From Leucogyrophana mollusca (Eukaryota > Basidiomycota > Agaricomycetes > Boletales): 64,000 bases of DNA. The notes below the pieces were generated by a model, which was not told where the DNA came from, made no database searches, and saw nothing but the letters and a program-made list of their open reading frames with translations. Both the position numbers and the translations under genes were made by a program. Location: assembly GCA_021014945.1 (NCBI GenBank), contig MU266425.1, forward strand, positions 1 through 64,000. Reading direction: 5' to 3'. Positions 11,290 to 23,457 of the stretch are shown piece by piece. Position 1 is the first letter of the stretch, and each line of letters opens with the position of its first letter.

Positions 11290-12217
11290 CTACCCCTCTC
11301 TCAACCACACCTCGAGCTGCCTCACAAGTTTCTTCGCCGCCACCTCGAGCTTTTCATCCCTCGTCCTCGCCACATCCACGATCGTCCGTTTACGGCCTGT
11401 GCTCGTCAGAACGAGCCCCACCCTCCTTGGCGAAAATGATATAGACAAGAGGCTGAACGACACAGGATTCGGACCAACTGGTTTCTTTCCTTTCGATACT
11501 GACCCATACCCCGAACTAGAACCACTATTATTCGCCCGAAACACACCGCTGGATTGAGGCGACGGAGCCCCAGGCACGTTGGTATGCACGATGCCCTCGC
11601 GTACGCCATAGTGCCGCACGAGGTCCTCGAGCCGACTACGGGGCTGCATGAGGTCGAAGAGGTCCTTGAAGCTCTCCTCGCGTTCGAGGTGGAGCTCGGA
11701 GTCGTCCATCATGACGTCTTCGCGGACCTTAAGTGCGATGAAGAGGTCAAGGACTTGGGTTTCGCGCTGCGTGCTTTCTGTGGTGCTGGTTGAGGTGGAA
11801 TCGGAAGCAGCGGTGAGGGGGAAAGGATCAGAGGTGTATGGTGGGCGAATGAGAGTATCATAGGCGGGGAGGTAGGTCGAGCGCAGAACATGCATGCACG
11901 CTAGACGTAGTCATCAGCAGCGGAGCAGAATATAGTATTGAGAATAACTCGCCGGTGTAAAATGCCCGATTCACCAGCCTCAGGCTCAATGAAAGCCAGT
12001 ATAGCGTCTTCCTCTGTCTCTCGATCCTTCCCTCATCAATCCCGGACGTTTGCGGGAACGTCATATACACTATCTTCAGTAACAAATGTTGTGGTAGCTC
12101 TGTAAGCCGCAGGATCTGCCTCGGGAGGTGGGGAAAGGGAGGCGGGGCGAGTGGGCCGGCCGCGACATAGGGAGGTGGTGGGACAGGGTGCATGCACTTT
12201 TCGTCGACGATGACCAT
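11290..12217 (-). CDS. hypothetical protein, F-box-like N-terminus
   Basis: Two exons, 12217-11953 and 11900-11290, give 291 residues. The intron has a GC-AG boundary (donor 'gcgagt'), which is the only join that keeps the frame into 'CMHVLRSTYLPAY'. The N-terminus is Pro-rich ('PVPPPPYV'). It is followed by 'LTELPQHLLLKIVYMTFPQ', which looks like the start of an F-box helix, then 'KTLYWLSLSLRLVNRAFY', an acidic/charged middle ('ELHLEREESFKDLFDLMQPR') and a basic C-terminus ending 'KKLVRQLEVWLREG'. The protein looks soluble, with no signal peptide or clear catalytic motif. The sequence looks conserved rather than random, but I cannot name a function; the F-box reading is weak. Confidence 0.75.
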
Positions 12218-12739
12218 GGTTAGACTAGTGGGGAGATTTTGGCTATATAGAGTGGGGGGAACGGTTATTTTGGGCCAGTCTTTATCGGAACCTGTGTCAC
12301 AGCTGCGTACTAAGCGCAGCTCGGCGCAGCACACAGGCGCGGGAAGCGGCTAATGGATAACACAGTCGTAGCAGGGCCGCTGCAGGAGAAAACTCCAAGG
12401 GCGGGAAGAGACTTGGTAGAGGCTGATTCGGGGGATTAGAGAGAAAACAGAGAGACAGTACTGGCCTTTCGTGCTGGAGAGCCGCACAGCATGTAGTGAA
12501 ATCATATGACCGTCCGCTGGCAGTGCCCCTGCAAGAGCGCCTCTTCACGTCAAGTCTCGGAACGACAACCACTGGTCGGTATTTCTGAGCATACAAGTTC
12601 CGAGCATACAAGAGACTATATACTAGGGCTCGTATACATATGCCGCACCAAAACGTATTACTGTACAAATTCTTCAAACGCTCCCCAATTCCTTTCAACT
12701 GTTGTCACGCCAACATCATTTCAACCCCCTGGCTCGATC
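12218..12739. other. intergenic, 520 bp
   Basis: Between the start of the hypothetical gene and the stop of the dehydratase gene, both on minus. It must hold the dehydratase 3' end and the hypothetical gene's promoter. I searched its minus-strand frames for the missing lectin domain of the dehydratase and found nothing like it. Confidence 0.6.
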
Positions 12740-15700
12740 CTAGAACTGGAACGCCGACGGCGGAAATTCGAACCTAAAAGGACAGTCAACAAGGTGAAAC
12801 TTCGGGCGCCACGGTACCAAACATACGCCATCCAAACATCGAACCTCTGCTCGTCCTTCTTGAGAGGGGGCTCGATTGGGAGCTTGTAGTCACCAAACTT
12901 GCTCGCCAGCCATGCATGCCATGGATAGTCGACCGTGTCGTTCGGACGAATCTTGGGAGTCGCTTTGCCGGATTCAATTTTCCAAAGTGGGCCATGCTCG
13001 CACATATCTGGAACCACGAGAAGCGTGCTGTTGTTCTCGACGTACTCCTTGGTGAGCTCCTTTTCGGTATCGATCGGGTCAGTGTAATCGTCGGGGAAGT
13101 AGCGCTAGTGGGCGGATTAGAGCCATGAATGACAACTCGCTTCTGCAGGCGCGTACCATGCCGGCCGATCCGCCTCCGTTCGATAAACAGTAATGGATCT
13201 CGCAGAAAGACTTGTCCATGTGGTTGTCTACAATTTACTGTCAAACAGCTGCAAGAATCCCCGTCGAATAACTCACGGAATCGAGCCTTATGACCAAGAC
13301 AGAGAATGTCAGACCAGAGCTTTTTTTGAATGCACAACACCAACCGTTTCTCCAATGCCCAGCGTCCAAGCCTGAATGTGCACAATTTCCTCCATGGCGT
13401 CGTCGTTGAAGTAAACGTGGAAGCCTGTGGCATTGAAGAATTGGAAATCATCCCATACTACAAACAGGGCGTCAGATAGTCATTGATGGAAAGCAAGGTT
13501 TCGACTTACGACCATTGCTTGCCCAGTCCAGTTTCTCCACCTGAATGAACGGGAACTCCATATTCGTGACATTCACCGGGATAGTGGGCGTGCTAGACAA
13601 TAGGTTAGTCGACGTCACTTGGCTCATTGTCTCGAAGGGGCCCTGGAACGAATCCCCAACTTCGACAGTCATAAAGACTGCGCCATTCACGCCGGCCGCC
13701 ACAGGCGTAGAGGGGGTAACGAGAGTCGAGCGATATTCTTTCGCGGCAGGCGCAATGTCCCGAACAACCTTCTTGCCCTGGCTGTCAGTCAGCTCCAAGG
13801 CGCCTGGATGCTTGGTATGAGCCCACACGGTGCCATTATCACGCTGATATTCCCAGGTAGACGCACCATAGATGACCTTGATAGCGACGTTACCAAGTGG
13901 CAGGATCGTCATCTCGTTTGGCGGAAGGACCACAAGGGTCAGCTTCTTTCCGGCAATCGCCCAGAAGGGTAACGTAAGAACGGCGCCAGCTGGGAGTTTA
14001 CTCGGTCTGGGGACACGAAGGAGGACTTCTTTGTCGAGCTGGCTAGCAGTGATCTCAAGACTACGGGTCCCCAAGGTGTTGATGCGCACTCGCGGAGGGT
14101 CAGGTCCCGTATGATATCCAGGAACATAGTAAGAAAGTGACGCAATGTCCTGATTCGGCCACCGGGTTAGACCATGCAAGAAGGTCAATGAAGGAACGAA
14201 CCATATGGTGAGGGGTAGTATATCCAGCGACGGCAAGACGCCCAGCGGATTCTCCGGTGATCTTCAGCTTTTCGAAAAGGACTTGCTTGAGGTCGACCGG
14301 CTTGTACAAGTAAACGCCTTGGTTTAAGGCTGCATGATGGACCCCATGTGGGTATGGTATGATTACTAACGCGAATGGTTCACTCACGCAGTCCTATAGC
14401 TATGGATAAAGAAAAGGACGTCAATTGCATAGCGGTACAGCAGTCGAGAAAGTGCTTACGAGCACCCATGCAAGCAATACCGAAGGACTCAGTGTTGCTG
14501 TTAGCCAGGCGGACTGTGGCAACATGATGCACAGTGCCGGTGTTTGAATCCTCGTCGAGTGGGCCAAAATCGTCGATGACGGTGCGAGTCCAGTATGACT
14601 TTGATTTCAGCGATTCGGCACCCTTGGGGGCGTCCTCGCTTTTGGTATATACCGCAACAGAGTTACCATGGAAAGACTTCGCGTCGATCAGTTGATAGCG
14701 ATCCGAGTGGATACTATGTAAAGGAACTCACTTCGCAGGTGGCGATGTATCCGACGTCGTCGTCTTCGACGCAACAGATGTCCACAGATCCGGAGCCCCA
14801 GTATGGGACACGGCCACCCTCGGGCGCAGGAAGACCTGTACCAACGACGTTGTGGCACCACTTACGCGCAGTGGCGTCGAACCAAAGGAGGGTGATCCCC
14901 TCTCTCCCAGCGACGAGGACCATGTCCAAATCGCCATTTGTACGAGGGAGGAGTTTAGCATCGTGAATGAGGTGGAAGTCAGACGAGAAAGCGATTGACT
15001 CTTCCCAGCTTGTGGGGCCATCAGACTTATTCGCTCCGTAGACCGGTGTGAAGATTGGGATAGGTGCGGGCGAGGTAAAGTCGCCCGACTTGGGGATGAT
15101 GGGCAGCCCCATGACTTGGACGACATCGCTAGTCGTGAAGTGGCCCACTAAAATAAAAGTGGGTCAACACCGCCCTATGGCTACCCGGGTGAACGAAGTG
15201 ACCTTGTAATCTATAGTGTCTGGTCAGCCGACATATTAGACCGCTATCCAAGGGAGTTATACTAACCTGTGCATCCCCGTCGAGTTTCCGATCTTGCGGG
15301 CCTTCCAGAAGGGCTCGGAGCTTCTCTCTCCGGGATTTCTCAGCCACTGGACGCGACCTCCGTCTTGGGTCTTCGCATCCCAGAGCTACAACGAAGAAAT
15401 CAAACCAAGCAAGCTGATGCCCAACATAAAATTAACTTACGGCGTTCATAGTCGGCCCGTATCGATCGCAGATAATGACTGCATGAAGATCGTCAGCCAC
15501 ACAGGGGAAGGCAAACCCGCCATACACACAACTCACTGTCGTTGAAACCATCTCCAGTGAGATCTGCATACGCCATACCTACAGGAAAGTCCAGGGAGGC
15601 GATCTCGGACAGCCTCCATCCGCTGGGACTAGCATTGGAAAATCAGACCAGATATACGACTCATGGAACTTGCAACATGCCTTCCATTGCGCGGGTTCGT

Positions 15701-15898
15701 GAAGAGGCGGATGGTAGCTGGTTTACCAAGAAAACCAAGGCCGTACGCGAGGATGTCTGGAAATTCTGCATCTGTCGAGAACGGGAAAGCCTGGATCCAG
15801 TAACCATCAGGCAGCGGAGTAGCAACTAGAGACTCGGAGATGTGCATCGACATGTAGTCGTCGGGAGGGACGAGGTGAGATTTCTCATTGGATTCCAT
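12740..15898 (-). CDS. aldos-2-ulose dehydratase / 1,5-anhydro-D-fructose dehydratase, lectin domain absent
   Basis: In Phanerochaete this enzyme converts glucosone to cortalcerone and 1,5-anhydrofructose to microthecin via ascopyrone M, downstream of pyranose 2-oxidase. Fifteen exons splice in phase to 800 residues: 15898-15681, 15628-15537, 15478-15441, 15385-15267, 15210-15203, 15147-14732, 14676-14460, 14399-14388, 14329-14202, 14149-13510, 13457-13345, 13286-13277, 13227-13157, 13104-12818, 12773-12740. Intron 1 is GC-AG; exons of 8, 10 and 12 nt are needed to keep conserved sequence. Matches to the known enzyme, from memory, include 'PDGYWIQAFPF', 'LDFPVGMAYADLTGDGFND', 'TGMHRLQVGHF' (His155, the proposed catalytic His context), 'YWGSGS', 'SYYVPGY', 'IAGKKLTLVVLPP', cupin 'RFHNHMDKSFCEIH' and 'DTVDYPWHAWLA'. 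It has a beta-propeller then a double cupin and ends at 'FEFPPSAFQF'. The about 900-residue Phanerochaete protein continues with a lectin domain that is missing here. Confidence 0.92.
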
Positions 15899-18086
15899 GT
15901 TGTGCAGGGTGAATGCAGTGTTGGTGCAAGTTACAGTCGATTCTTTAAATAAAGGAAGGCTCTCCTTGACATACAAGTGCCGCGCAGGAAACAGCCCCAG
16001 ACGACAAGAACACACATTGGATTGCCGTCGCCCATCCCAAGCTCCGGTCGGATCCCGTTTACATCGGAGGCGTAGAAACCGATCGAGAAGGATTGTGTAA
16101 GTACGATCCCCCGGTATGTTCTGATCTGCGGCACGTAGATTGCTCGGATATCCTCTCGACGTACGGCTATCTGTCAGTAGATACCACCGTGCTTCTGCCA
16201 CGAAGACGTCTTCGAAAGATGATTAGAACTTCATTGAGGGAACTGAGCCACCATCCAGTGGCTGTTGCGCGGTCGTCATCCCAGGCGTATCGTTTCGTAT
16301 GCGGAGGTTTCCAGATGCCTGAGGACTTATCCAAGTACTTACTCTTGCCTGAAATCCCCTTGGAACCTGGGCTTTTACTCTAGAACACCTGTTTGCAGGC
16401 GACAGGGGTCGAAGCCATTGACAAGCGCAAAGCCTATCGACGTAAGACACTGATCGGCAATATCGCATCCATGGGAAGCTCTGAAGTTGCTCTCTATTTC
16501 AACTGAGAGAGTCTAGGGTGCAGAGGGGCGACACGGGGGAGGGTAATGGGTATTCAACCTTCATTCTAGCTGTCTAATAGCCATTATGTTGATCACTGCC
16601 AGGTCCATGAGACGATAGACAAGACCATATAGTGACTGGTATTTCTCCAAGGTAGAAATGTCGGATTACGCAGCAGAAGAAACATCGCGAGCATATGCTG
16701 CTATTGCTAGTGCGACTCCCGAGTGACGGACAGTGCAGCCCAGACGCGTGCATGTAAAGCCCTGCAAGGCTGCAACAAAAACTCGAAGGTGATGAACGAA
16801 GTTGGTGAATGATTACGTATTACGTAGCCGGTTCGAGCCGGTTAACCACTTCGCGTTTTGTTATTGCAAAGAACTTTCCGACCGCAATGACGGGTGCCGC
16901 AGCGACCTCTTCCATCATCGTCAAAGGCTAAGGCGTTTGAAAGAGCCCTCTTGGGGATTCTACGACCCTACGCAAATCACACCCTTGCTCGAGGCGAAAC
17001 GCCGGAGGAACAATGACGCGCCCGCTCTCACAACGTTCGATGGAGTAGTGCTTTTTGGAAAATTCGAGGTATGTTCTAGTCTGTAATCGCAGGCCCTTCG
17101 CTTACGCTCTTAGACCGCATTTTCCCCCGAGGATATGCAGTCAGTCCACCTCCTTTCCCATTTTCAGGACATGACCCCGAGTCTGCTCTGGAATGTGCTC
17201 GCTCCCATCGATGTATATCCACCAAGGTATCATCCAAACTTTTAATCCCGCTAGTTCCGCGACACTCGTTTCTCTTGTGGAGCAGATGGCGATCTTGCGG
17301 CGGCAAGGCAAGGCATGAGAAGATAGTTGTTCTCACATCTCTCAAATCCACATTACACACAAGAACCTTACCTCCATCGCCCCAAGAGACGACTATTTCT
17401 ACGATGCTCTGCGCCGCTCCTGAATGTTGGTGGGACAAAACCACGCGCTCTTCGAAGAACTGCATTCGGGTGGCCCACCAGCCTTAGAACTCCTGTCGCA
17501 TTTTCTCCATACTATTGCCACCCATGCGAAATATCGACTGCCCCCGGTAAATAATGAAGACCATAGCTCCCTAATCATTCCTTTCTCCTTCCAATATATC
17601 TGGAACTGGTAGAATATCCGCGCAGTCTACATGCCCCATAATCCCCCGACAGAAGCCAATCCACCAGGTGATTCCAGGCCGGAATACACTATATAATGCT
17701 TCCAACCCCGCCACAGCTGCTTGAGCGCTTGACAAGGTGGTACGTTATACATATCATTGTAAATCAGATGATGTTTTGAGGCCGTAGGTATTGCGCACAC
17801 CCCCACTATAGCAGTGCAGGATGACATGGATGTTCTCCGCATTACCCCCTCCGTTCGTTCGCTCATTGAAGCATATTCTCATCCCAAACCTGAAACAAAT
17901 AGATGGCGGGCGCAGCTGGTGTTGGCCATCTGTTGTCCGTGGGTCTCGCAATCCCTGGTTTTATTATGGATATTCATTTTCTATCCAGTAGCGAAGAGCG
18001 CAATAGGATATAGGGGTATCCCAGAGCTCTCCCTATAAAATGATAGCCTCATGTTTTATCTTCCCATCGCACCCAACTAACGCATC
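15899..18086. promoter_or_regulatory. 2.2-kb divergent intergenic region between dehydratase and pyranose oxidase
   Basis: Both flanking genes are transcribed away from it, so it must contain both promoters. I see no protein-coding gene. A duplicated word (agccggtt twice, 16827-16844) sits next to the near-palindrome tacgtattacgta at 16815-16827. A clear TATA box lies near the oxidase start only. Confidence 0.5.
18034..18040 (+). promoter_or_regulatory. TATA box of pyranose 2-oxidase
   Basis: Perfect 'tataaaa' 53 bp upstream of the start codon at 18087. Confidence 0.65.
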
Positions 18087-21000
18087 ATGTCTGACCTTCC
18101 CCGTCATCCTGTTCACGACAAGACCGGAATCGACCAGTTCGATGTACCCGCCGTTCTACTCGATACCATTGCTGTCGTGCTTATCATACTACCCACAGGT
18201 GTTGATCGCAGGATCTGGCCCTATTGGCGCCACGTACGCGCGGTTTTTGGTTGACAAGGGACTCAATGTTGGTTTAATACCCTGGAATCGAGGCCTTTCA
18301 CCTCTGATGCTTTTGTACGCAGGTCGTCATGGTAGAGATCGGTGATCAGTGAGCAAGGCGGTTTGTCTCTTCTAACGATTCTCCTGACACCCACGTAGGG
18401 ATACGCGTATTCCTGGTGCCCATAAGAAAAACGAGATCGAGTATCAAAAGGACATCGACCGCTTTGTCAAGTATGCCATTACCTCTCTGATGACCCACCT
18501 TTACTTACACATCTATGTAGGGTCATTCAGGTACATTTCTCTAGTTTCTCGACTGTTTCTTGGACTCAGTCAATCATAGGGTGCTCTTTCCACCGTTTCT
18601 GTTCCCACGAGTAGCACAGTCCTGCCGACGCTGGACCCTGCCGCGTGGCAGGCCTCGTAAGTCATCCATGATTTTCTTCGAGTGTGTGTTGAATGCTGTC
18701 TTAGCGATCCGTCCCAGATGATTATCAGTAACGGTAGAAATCCCCACCAACAAGAGTATAATAACCTTGGCGCACAGGCGGTCACACGCGGCGTTGGCGG
18801 CATGGCTACTCACTGGTGCGTCTTGCGTTCATCACTTGACGCAACTGGTACTTAGGCAACCCAAGGACCTGCGCCACACCGGAGTTCCTTAAAGGGCTTG
18901 AACGCCCCAAGATCTTTCCCGATCATGGAGAACAGGACGATAAGGAATGGGATCTGCTCTACAGGTCTGCTCGAAGCCTCATTGGCACGTCGGAGCACGA
19001 GTTCGACGAATCCATTCGTCATAATGCGGTTCTCCGGGCTCTGCAAAAGGGGTACCCGGATCGCGTTGTCAAAGCCCTCCCATTAGCTTGCCACCGCCTC
19101 GCGAAGGGCTCTCCTTATGTTCAGTGGCACGCTCCTGATAATGTGCGTTTACCCATACGTACTCTGTTTTAGGCCTGACCACGAGTTCACCCAGATCTTT
19201 GGAGACATGTTCACCGACCCCAATAAGAAGAACTCGGAAGGGGTTCAACGCGGATGCTTCCAGTTGCTCACCAACACCTGTTGCACCAGATTGATCCAGG
19301 AGGGCTATTCCAACACCAATGTCGATCTCAAGCTCGCGTAAGTAGGCGTTCTCCCAAGTCGGGTGCTTTGTTGACGCACTGCAACCTCGTAGAGAAGTCA
19401 TGGACCTCCTCGCAGCCCGCTTCGCAGGCACCCCCGACGCACCGCAAACTAATTTCGCCATAAATGCCAAGGTGATGTACTCACTAACCGTGTCCTCAAC
19501 CTGATGGCTGATCCCTTGACGCAGACGTTCGTGGTCGCCGCTGGTAAGAATACCGCCTGATACCACATTTTAACTAGTCACTGACCAGGAGTACATCTTA
19601 GGTGCGGTTGCGACACCACAGGTCAGCAAATTCCCACATCCTGCCTACTCTCGCATTTACAAGCATCTTCTTCTTATAGATCTTGGCAAAGTCAGGCTTT
19701 GGTGGCTGGCGAGACGCGCCAGCCGATGTGCTAATACCTAACCTAGTATGTGACCTAAAATATTCCGTAATACGACCACTGATTGAATTTCTCTGCTAGG
19801 GGAAGCGAATCACCGAGCAGCCGTACGTTTTCACACTTGTATGATTGCTAGTGACCCACCGTTGAACAATAACTACAGCATGGCTTTCTGCCAGGTCCTT
19901 TTGAGGCGGGTGCGTATTCTTATCTTCTTTGCGGTTATTCGCAATTAGTAACGTCATTCCAGGAAATTGTGAGTCCCCGTTCGCCTCCTATCCACTAGAT
20001 TCGATGCTATATGTATGTATTCAGGTCGAGGACATAGGCATGCTGGACGATAAACCTCAATGGTGGCAGGATGCGGTGAATGCCCATCGTAAAGCCAATC
20101 CAAAGGATCCTCTGCCCATGTATGTGGGCCTGCTCCCTCACTCGAAGCTGGAGTCGCTGATGTTCTTTTAGCCCGTTCCAGGATGGGGAGCCCCAAGTTA
20201 CCATTCCTGCTACCATAGAGGTGAGTTGTTAGCCCAACCGTTCACCGGTCAGACCTAAAGGCACACCAGCGTCCTTGGCACACCCAAATTCACCGTGATG
20301 CTTTCAGCTACGGTGAGGCTGGTCCTCGTGTAGACTCTCGCGTTGTCGTGGACCTCAGGTAGGACGATACTATGTTAGGCACGGCACTGTTATCGGCACT
20401 CACGGGTCGTCAGGTTCTTTGGCATGCAAGCCGGCGACTCAAGCAATATCCTGTTGTTCGAGAAGGATATCACAGACGCTTATGGGATGCCCCAGCCCAC
20501 GTTCGAGTACCTCCCTACCACGCATTTCGCTTCACAGGCCACTAATATGATGAATGAGTGAGTGATAATGCGTCTACAGGCTTGATTCCTGATGAAGCCT
20601 CCAGCATGACGAACACGGCCAACATCATCGGAGGGTACCTGCCAGGTCTGTTGATCGGTGATTGTGTACGAAGTTTGCGGTACTGAATACGCCACAGGCT
20701 CTGAGCCGCAGTTCATGACTCCAGGATTGGCGCTTCATCTCGGTGGCACAGCCCGCCTTGGGCAAGGGTGAGTAGACAGTAAACCCTAGACCACGGATCG
20801 CACTGATCAACACCTGCGAGATTAGGAGCGAGATCGATGAATCCGTCGCAAACTACAACTCCCAGGTCTGGAAATTCAAGAACCTATATGTTGGGGGTAA
20901 CGGTGTCATACCCACCCCATTCGGCGCCAATCCGACGCTGACCTCCATGGCCCTCGCCATTCGGGCGGCAAAGAAGCTTTACACCGACGTGGTCAACAAT

Positions 21001-21138
21001 TCTACGACAGCTCCGTTACCAGAGGATAAATTGGAGCCCACACCAGAGTCTTGGGTTGACTGGTTGTTCAACGAGTCTGACCCCAATTTCCCTCGCCACA
21101 AGAGTTTGAGGATCCCTCACCGTGTCGTTTCTGCCTGA
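18087..21138 (+). CDS. pyranose 2-oxidase (GMC/AA3 type) with active-site His replaced by Ala
   Basis: FAD enzyme oxidising aldopyranoses at C2 (glucose to 2-dehydroglucose) with H2O2 release. Twenty-three exons give 628 residues (Trametes enzyme 623): 18087-18143, 18199-18267, 18323-18348, 18399-18470, 18521-18530, 18580-18656, 18705-18815, 18866-19142, 19195-19337, 19393-19471, 19525-19543, 19602-19621, 19680-19745, 19800-19822, 19879-19909, 19963-19968, 20025-20119, 20172-20220, 20270-20358, 20414-20557, 20605-20645, 20698-20767, 20826-21138. Seen: dinucleotide-binding 'GSGPIG'; '[15 protein letters not shown]'; flavin-linking His140 in 'ATHWTCATP'; 'ITEQP'; '[10 protein letters not shown]'; substrate loop 'DAFSYG'; '[14 protein letters not shown]' with the catalytic Asn (Asn560). 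The usual 'LHLGGTHRMG' reads '[10 protein letters not shown]', so Ala520 (20751-20753) stands at the position of Trametes His548. No signal peptide, as usual for the family. The 6-nt exon 16 is uncertain; skipping it keeps the frame. Confidence 0.93.
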
Positions 21139-21728
21139 GAATAGGCCGAAGTTGCCTTGAAGCTGAGGACATTGGACCAATAGTATTTGAGTTTGAGAGT
21201 GTACGAGTATGTCGGGAACTGTAGCAGTGTTGTATGTATGAATATCATGATCTGTGATGAGTGTATCGCAGACAGCGCGCAATCTTGATGTGTTCTCCGT
21301 TCATCGTACTTGCAAGCATCAGAACCAGTACTGTCTTGAACTACGATTCACGACAGTGGGCCCAGTTTTCCCTAAAGCCGCTAGCTCTTGACACGTCAAT
21401 AACGAACACCTAATTTGACACCTTGGGCTCTCAGGCCTCAGGACTGGCTCCCTGGAATGTCTCGTATGGATGCTTTCTGTACGACACCTATGCTCGACTA
21501 GAATAGCGATTGTTGCTGGGCATCTTCGCGTTTGCCGTCAGCTCCATGTTTATCATGATGCCATGATGTAGGCACGGAGGCGGTGGGCCAAGCTGTCTCT
21601 GTCGTTGCAAGCATATTCTGGGGTCCCTGGTGGCAGGGACCCCGGAACGTGGGAGAGAGCCCTTAACACCAACCAGCATCAGCCCCCACCGTAACGAGAA
21701 CAAAAACACTTTGAAATTTTACTGCGAA
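21139..21728. other. intergenic, 590 bp
   Basis: 3' flank of the oxidase and 5' flank of the OTU gene. No coding feature recognised. Confidence 0.5.
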
Positions 21729-23457
21729 ATGGGAGCATCGAAGAAACATCCGAAGAATGGGAAGCCACCATTACAAAGTATGTTGGCTGTTGGGGCTTGT
21801 ACAAAAATGCAGATCGTTGACACGAACCCCACAGTGCGGTCGCGCACGACACGGTCAAAGGGCAGGGTCAGTTCGCCCACGTTGCCACCACAGCACGCAG
21901 CTGCTTACGCTGTTTTTATTGACAATCTTTTATCATGAAGATCCTTTCTGATCCAGCGCAGAACACCCAACTCCTCACAGAGCAGCTTCGGTCACTGGGG
22001 CTGTACGCTGCGAACACGTTGGGAGACGGCAATTGTCTTTTTCGCGCGCTGTGCGATCAGCTGTACGGTTCTCCGTCTCAGCATCTCCAGCTCCGGAAGG
22101 ATATCTGTGATTGGATTGAGAGCCACTCACAGCGATATGAACCATTTTGTGAAGATGAGCGTGGCCTCAGCGCCCACTTGCGATGTATGAGAGAACAAGG
22201 TCCGCAGATCCTGCTAAATGTTTGGGTCCGCTCTGACGCGCGATATAGGCACATATGGAGGCCACCTTGAACTATCGGCCTTTGCCCATTTTACGCGGCG
22301 GAATGTTAAAGTCATACAACCTGGGCTCGTTTATGTCATCGAATGGGCTGCGGGTGGAGATATGCCTTTCGATCGCCCCGCCTCGGCTCAGGATGACGAC
22401 AAGCTTAATGAGCGCGAGATACGTCGCCTTCGACGACAACACCAGCGCGACGAGCCAATTGCAGAAACGTCCGGTTCCGATCCGTCCGTGGGTGCCGTTT
22501 ATGTGGCGTAGGTACCACTTCCTTTTCGTCCAAAAAAACTATACCCAACTGCCACCCAGATATCACGACTGGGAACACTTTTCTTCCATCCGCAACCTTA
22601 GGGGTCCTCATTCCGGTGTCCCTCTAGTCTCAGAGTTGCCTGCTGATGCCGAAGTTCCGGTTCCTCCATCTGCGTCGAAGAAGCCCATATCAAAGGCAAA
22701 GGCAAAGCCCGAGTCTAAATCAGTACTCAAACGATCGCGGAATGGTCAATTTGCCAAGATAAAGGTAGAAGACGCTACTCCTCCCACCCCCGCACAAATT
22801 CCCTTGCCCGCGTCCCGCTCTCCATCACCACTCTCCTCATCCGATTACCTCGATCACGTGGATATTGACCCACTGCCTACTATACCGGTTGCGTTGATGC
22901 CACCGCATCTATCCTCGCTCTCCAACTCTCAGCGCATCCACCGGTCGCCAAAGCGCTCTTTTGACGAGTCCTCTGGCACCTCGACTTCGGAGACTATCGC
23001 GAAGCGTACGCGCAGTTCTCGCAGGTCTCCATCACGAACGCGATTGCATAATGACGCGATCGACGTTGATGAAGCAGATTCGACGCCGGGACTTTCGACT
23101 CCCGGTTCTTCCGCCGGCTCTACTAGATCATCGTCATCCGCTTCACCTCTTCCCAGCACCCCGCCGCCTGCATCTATGACTCCCCCACCGGAACCCGAGA
23201 GAACTCTCACCCGGCGACAGCGGAAGGCATTGGGCCTTCCGAAACCACGCTCGGTCCTCGCTGCCAAGAAAGCGAGTGCTGGCAAGATTGTAATTCCTGG
23301 CGGCCGCTACAAGAAAGGTGTCACCAAGGCCACCAGCGTCGTAAAAGAGGCCGACGACGAGAACGAAGATGGTGAAGGAGGCATTCAAGATGAAGAATGG
23401 AGGAGAAACGGGACGGGTAGAGTCGACGTTCGCGGATTCCGAGAGCTGAAGATCTAA
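21729..23457 (+). CDS. OTU-domain cysteine protease (predicted deubiquitinase)
   Basis: Predicted to cleave ubiquitin chains. Four exons in phase (21729-21866, 21962-22199, 22249-22507, 22560-23457), 510 residues. The N-terminus is basic ('MGASKKHPKNGK'). The OTU domain follows: 'TLGDGNCLFRAL' with Asp68 and Cys71, 'YGSPSQHLQLRKDICDWI', 'TYGGHLELSAFAHFTRRNVKVIQPG', and His218 in 'YHDWEHFSSIR'. The C-terminal half is Pro/Ser-rich and probably disordered, ending in basic stretches ('RRQRKALGLPKPRS', 'GGRYKKG') that could be nuclear localisation or nucleic-acid contacts. Exon 1 was chosen because it closes the phase and matches the basic start common in this group; a start at 21935 in the same frame as exon 2 cannot be excluded. 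Confidence 0.85.

Noticed and set aside
12721..12818. Reading the dehydratase last exon straight through to a TGA at 12721
   Set aside because: This gives an Arg-rich tail unlike the family; removing a 44-nt GT-AG intron restores 'FEFP', as in the known enzyme, so the stop at 12740 is preferred.
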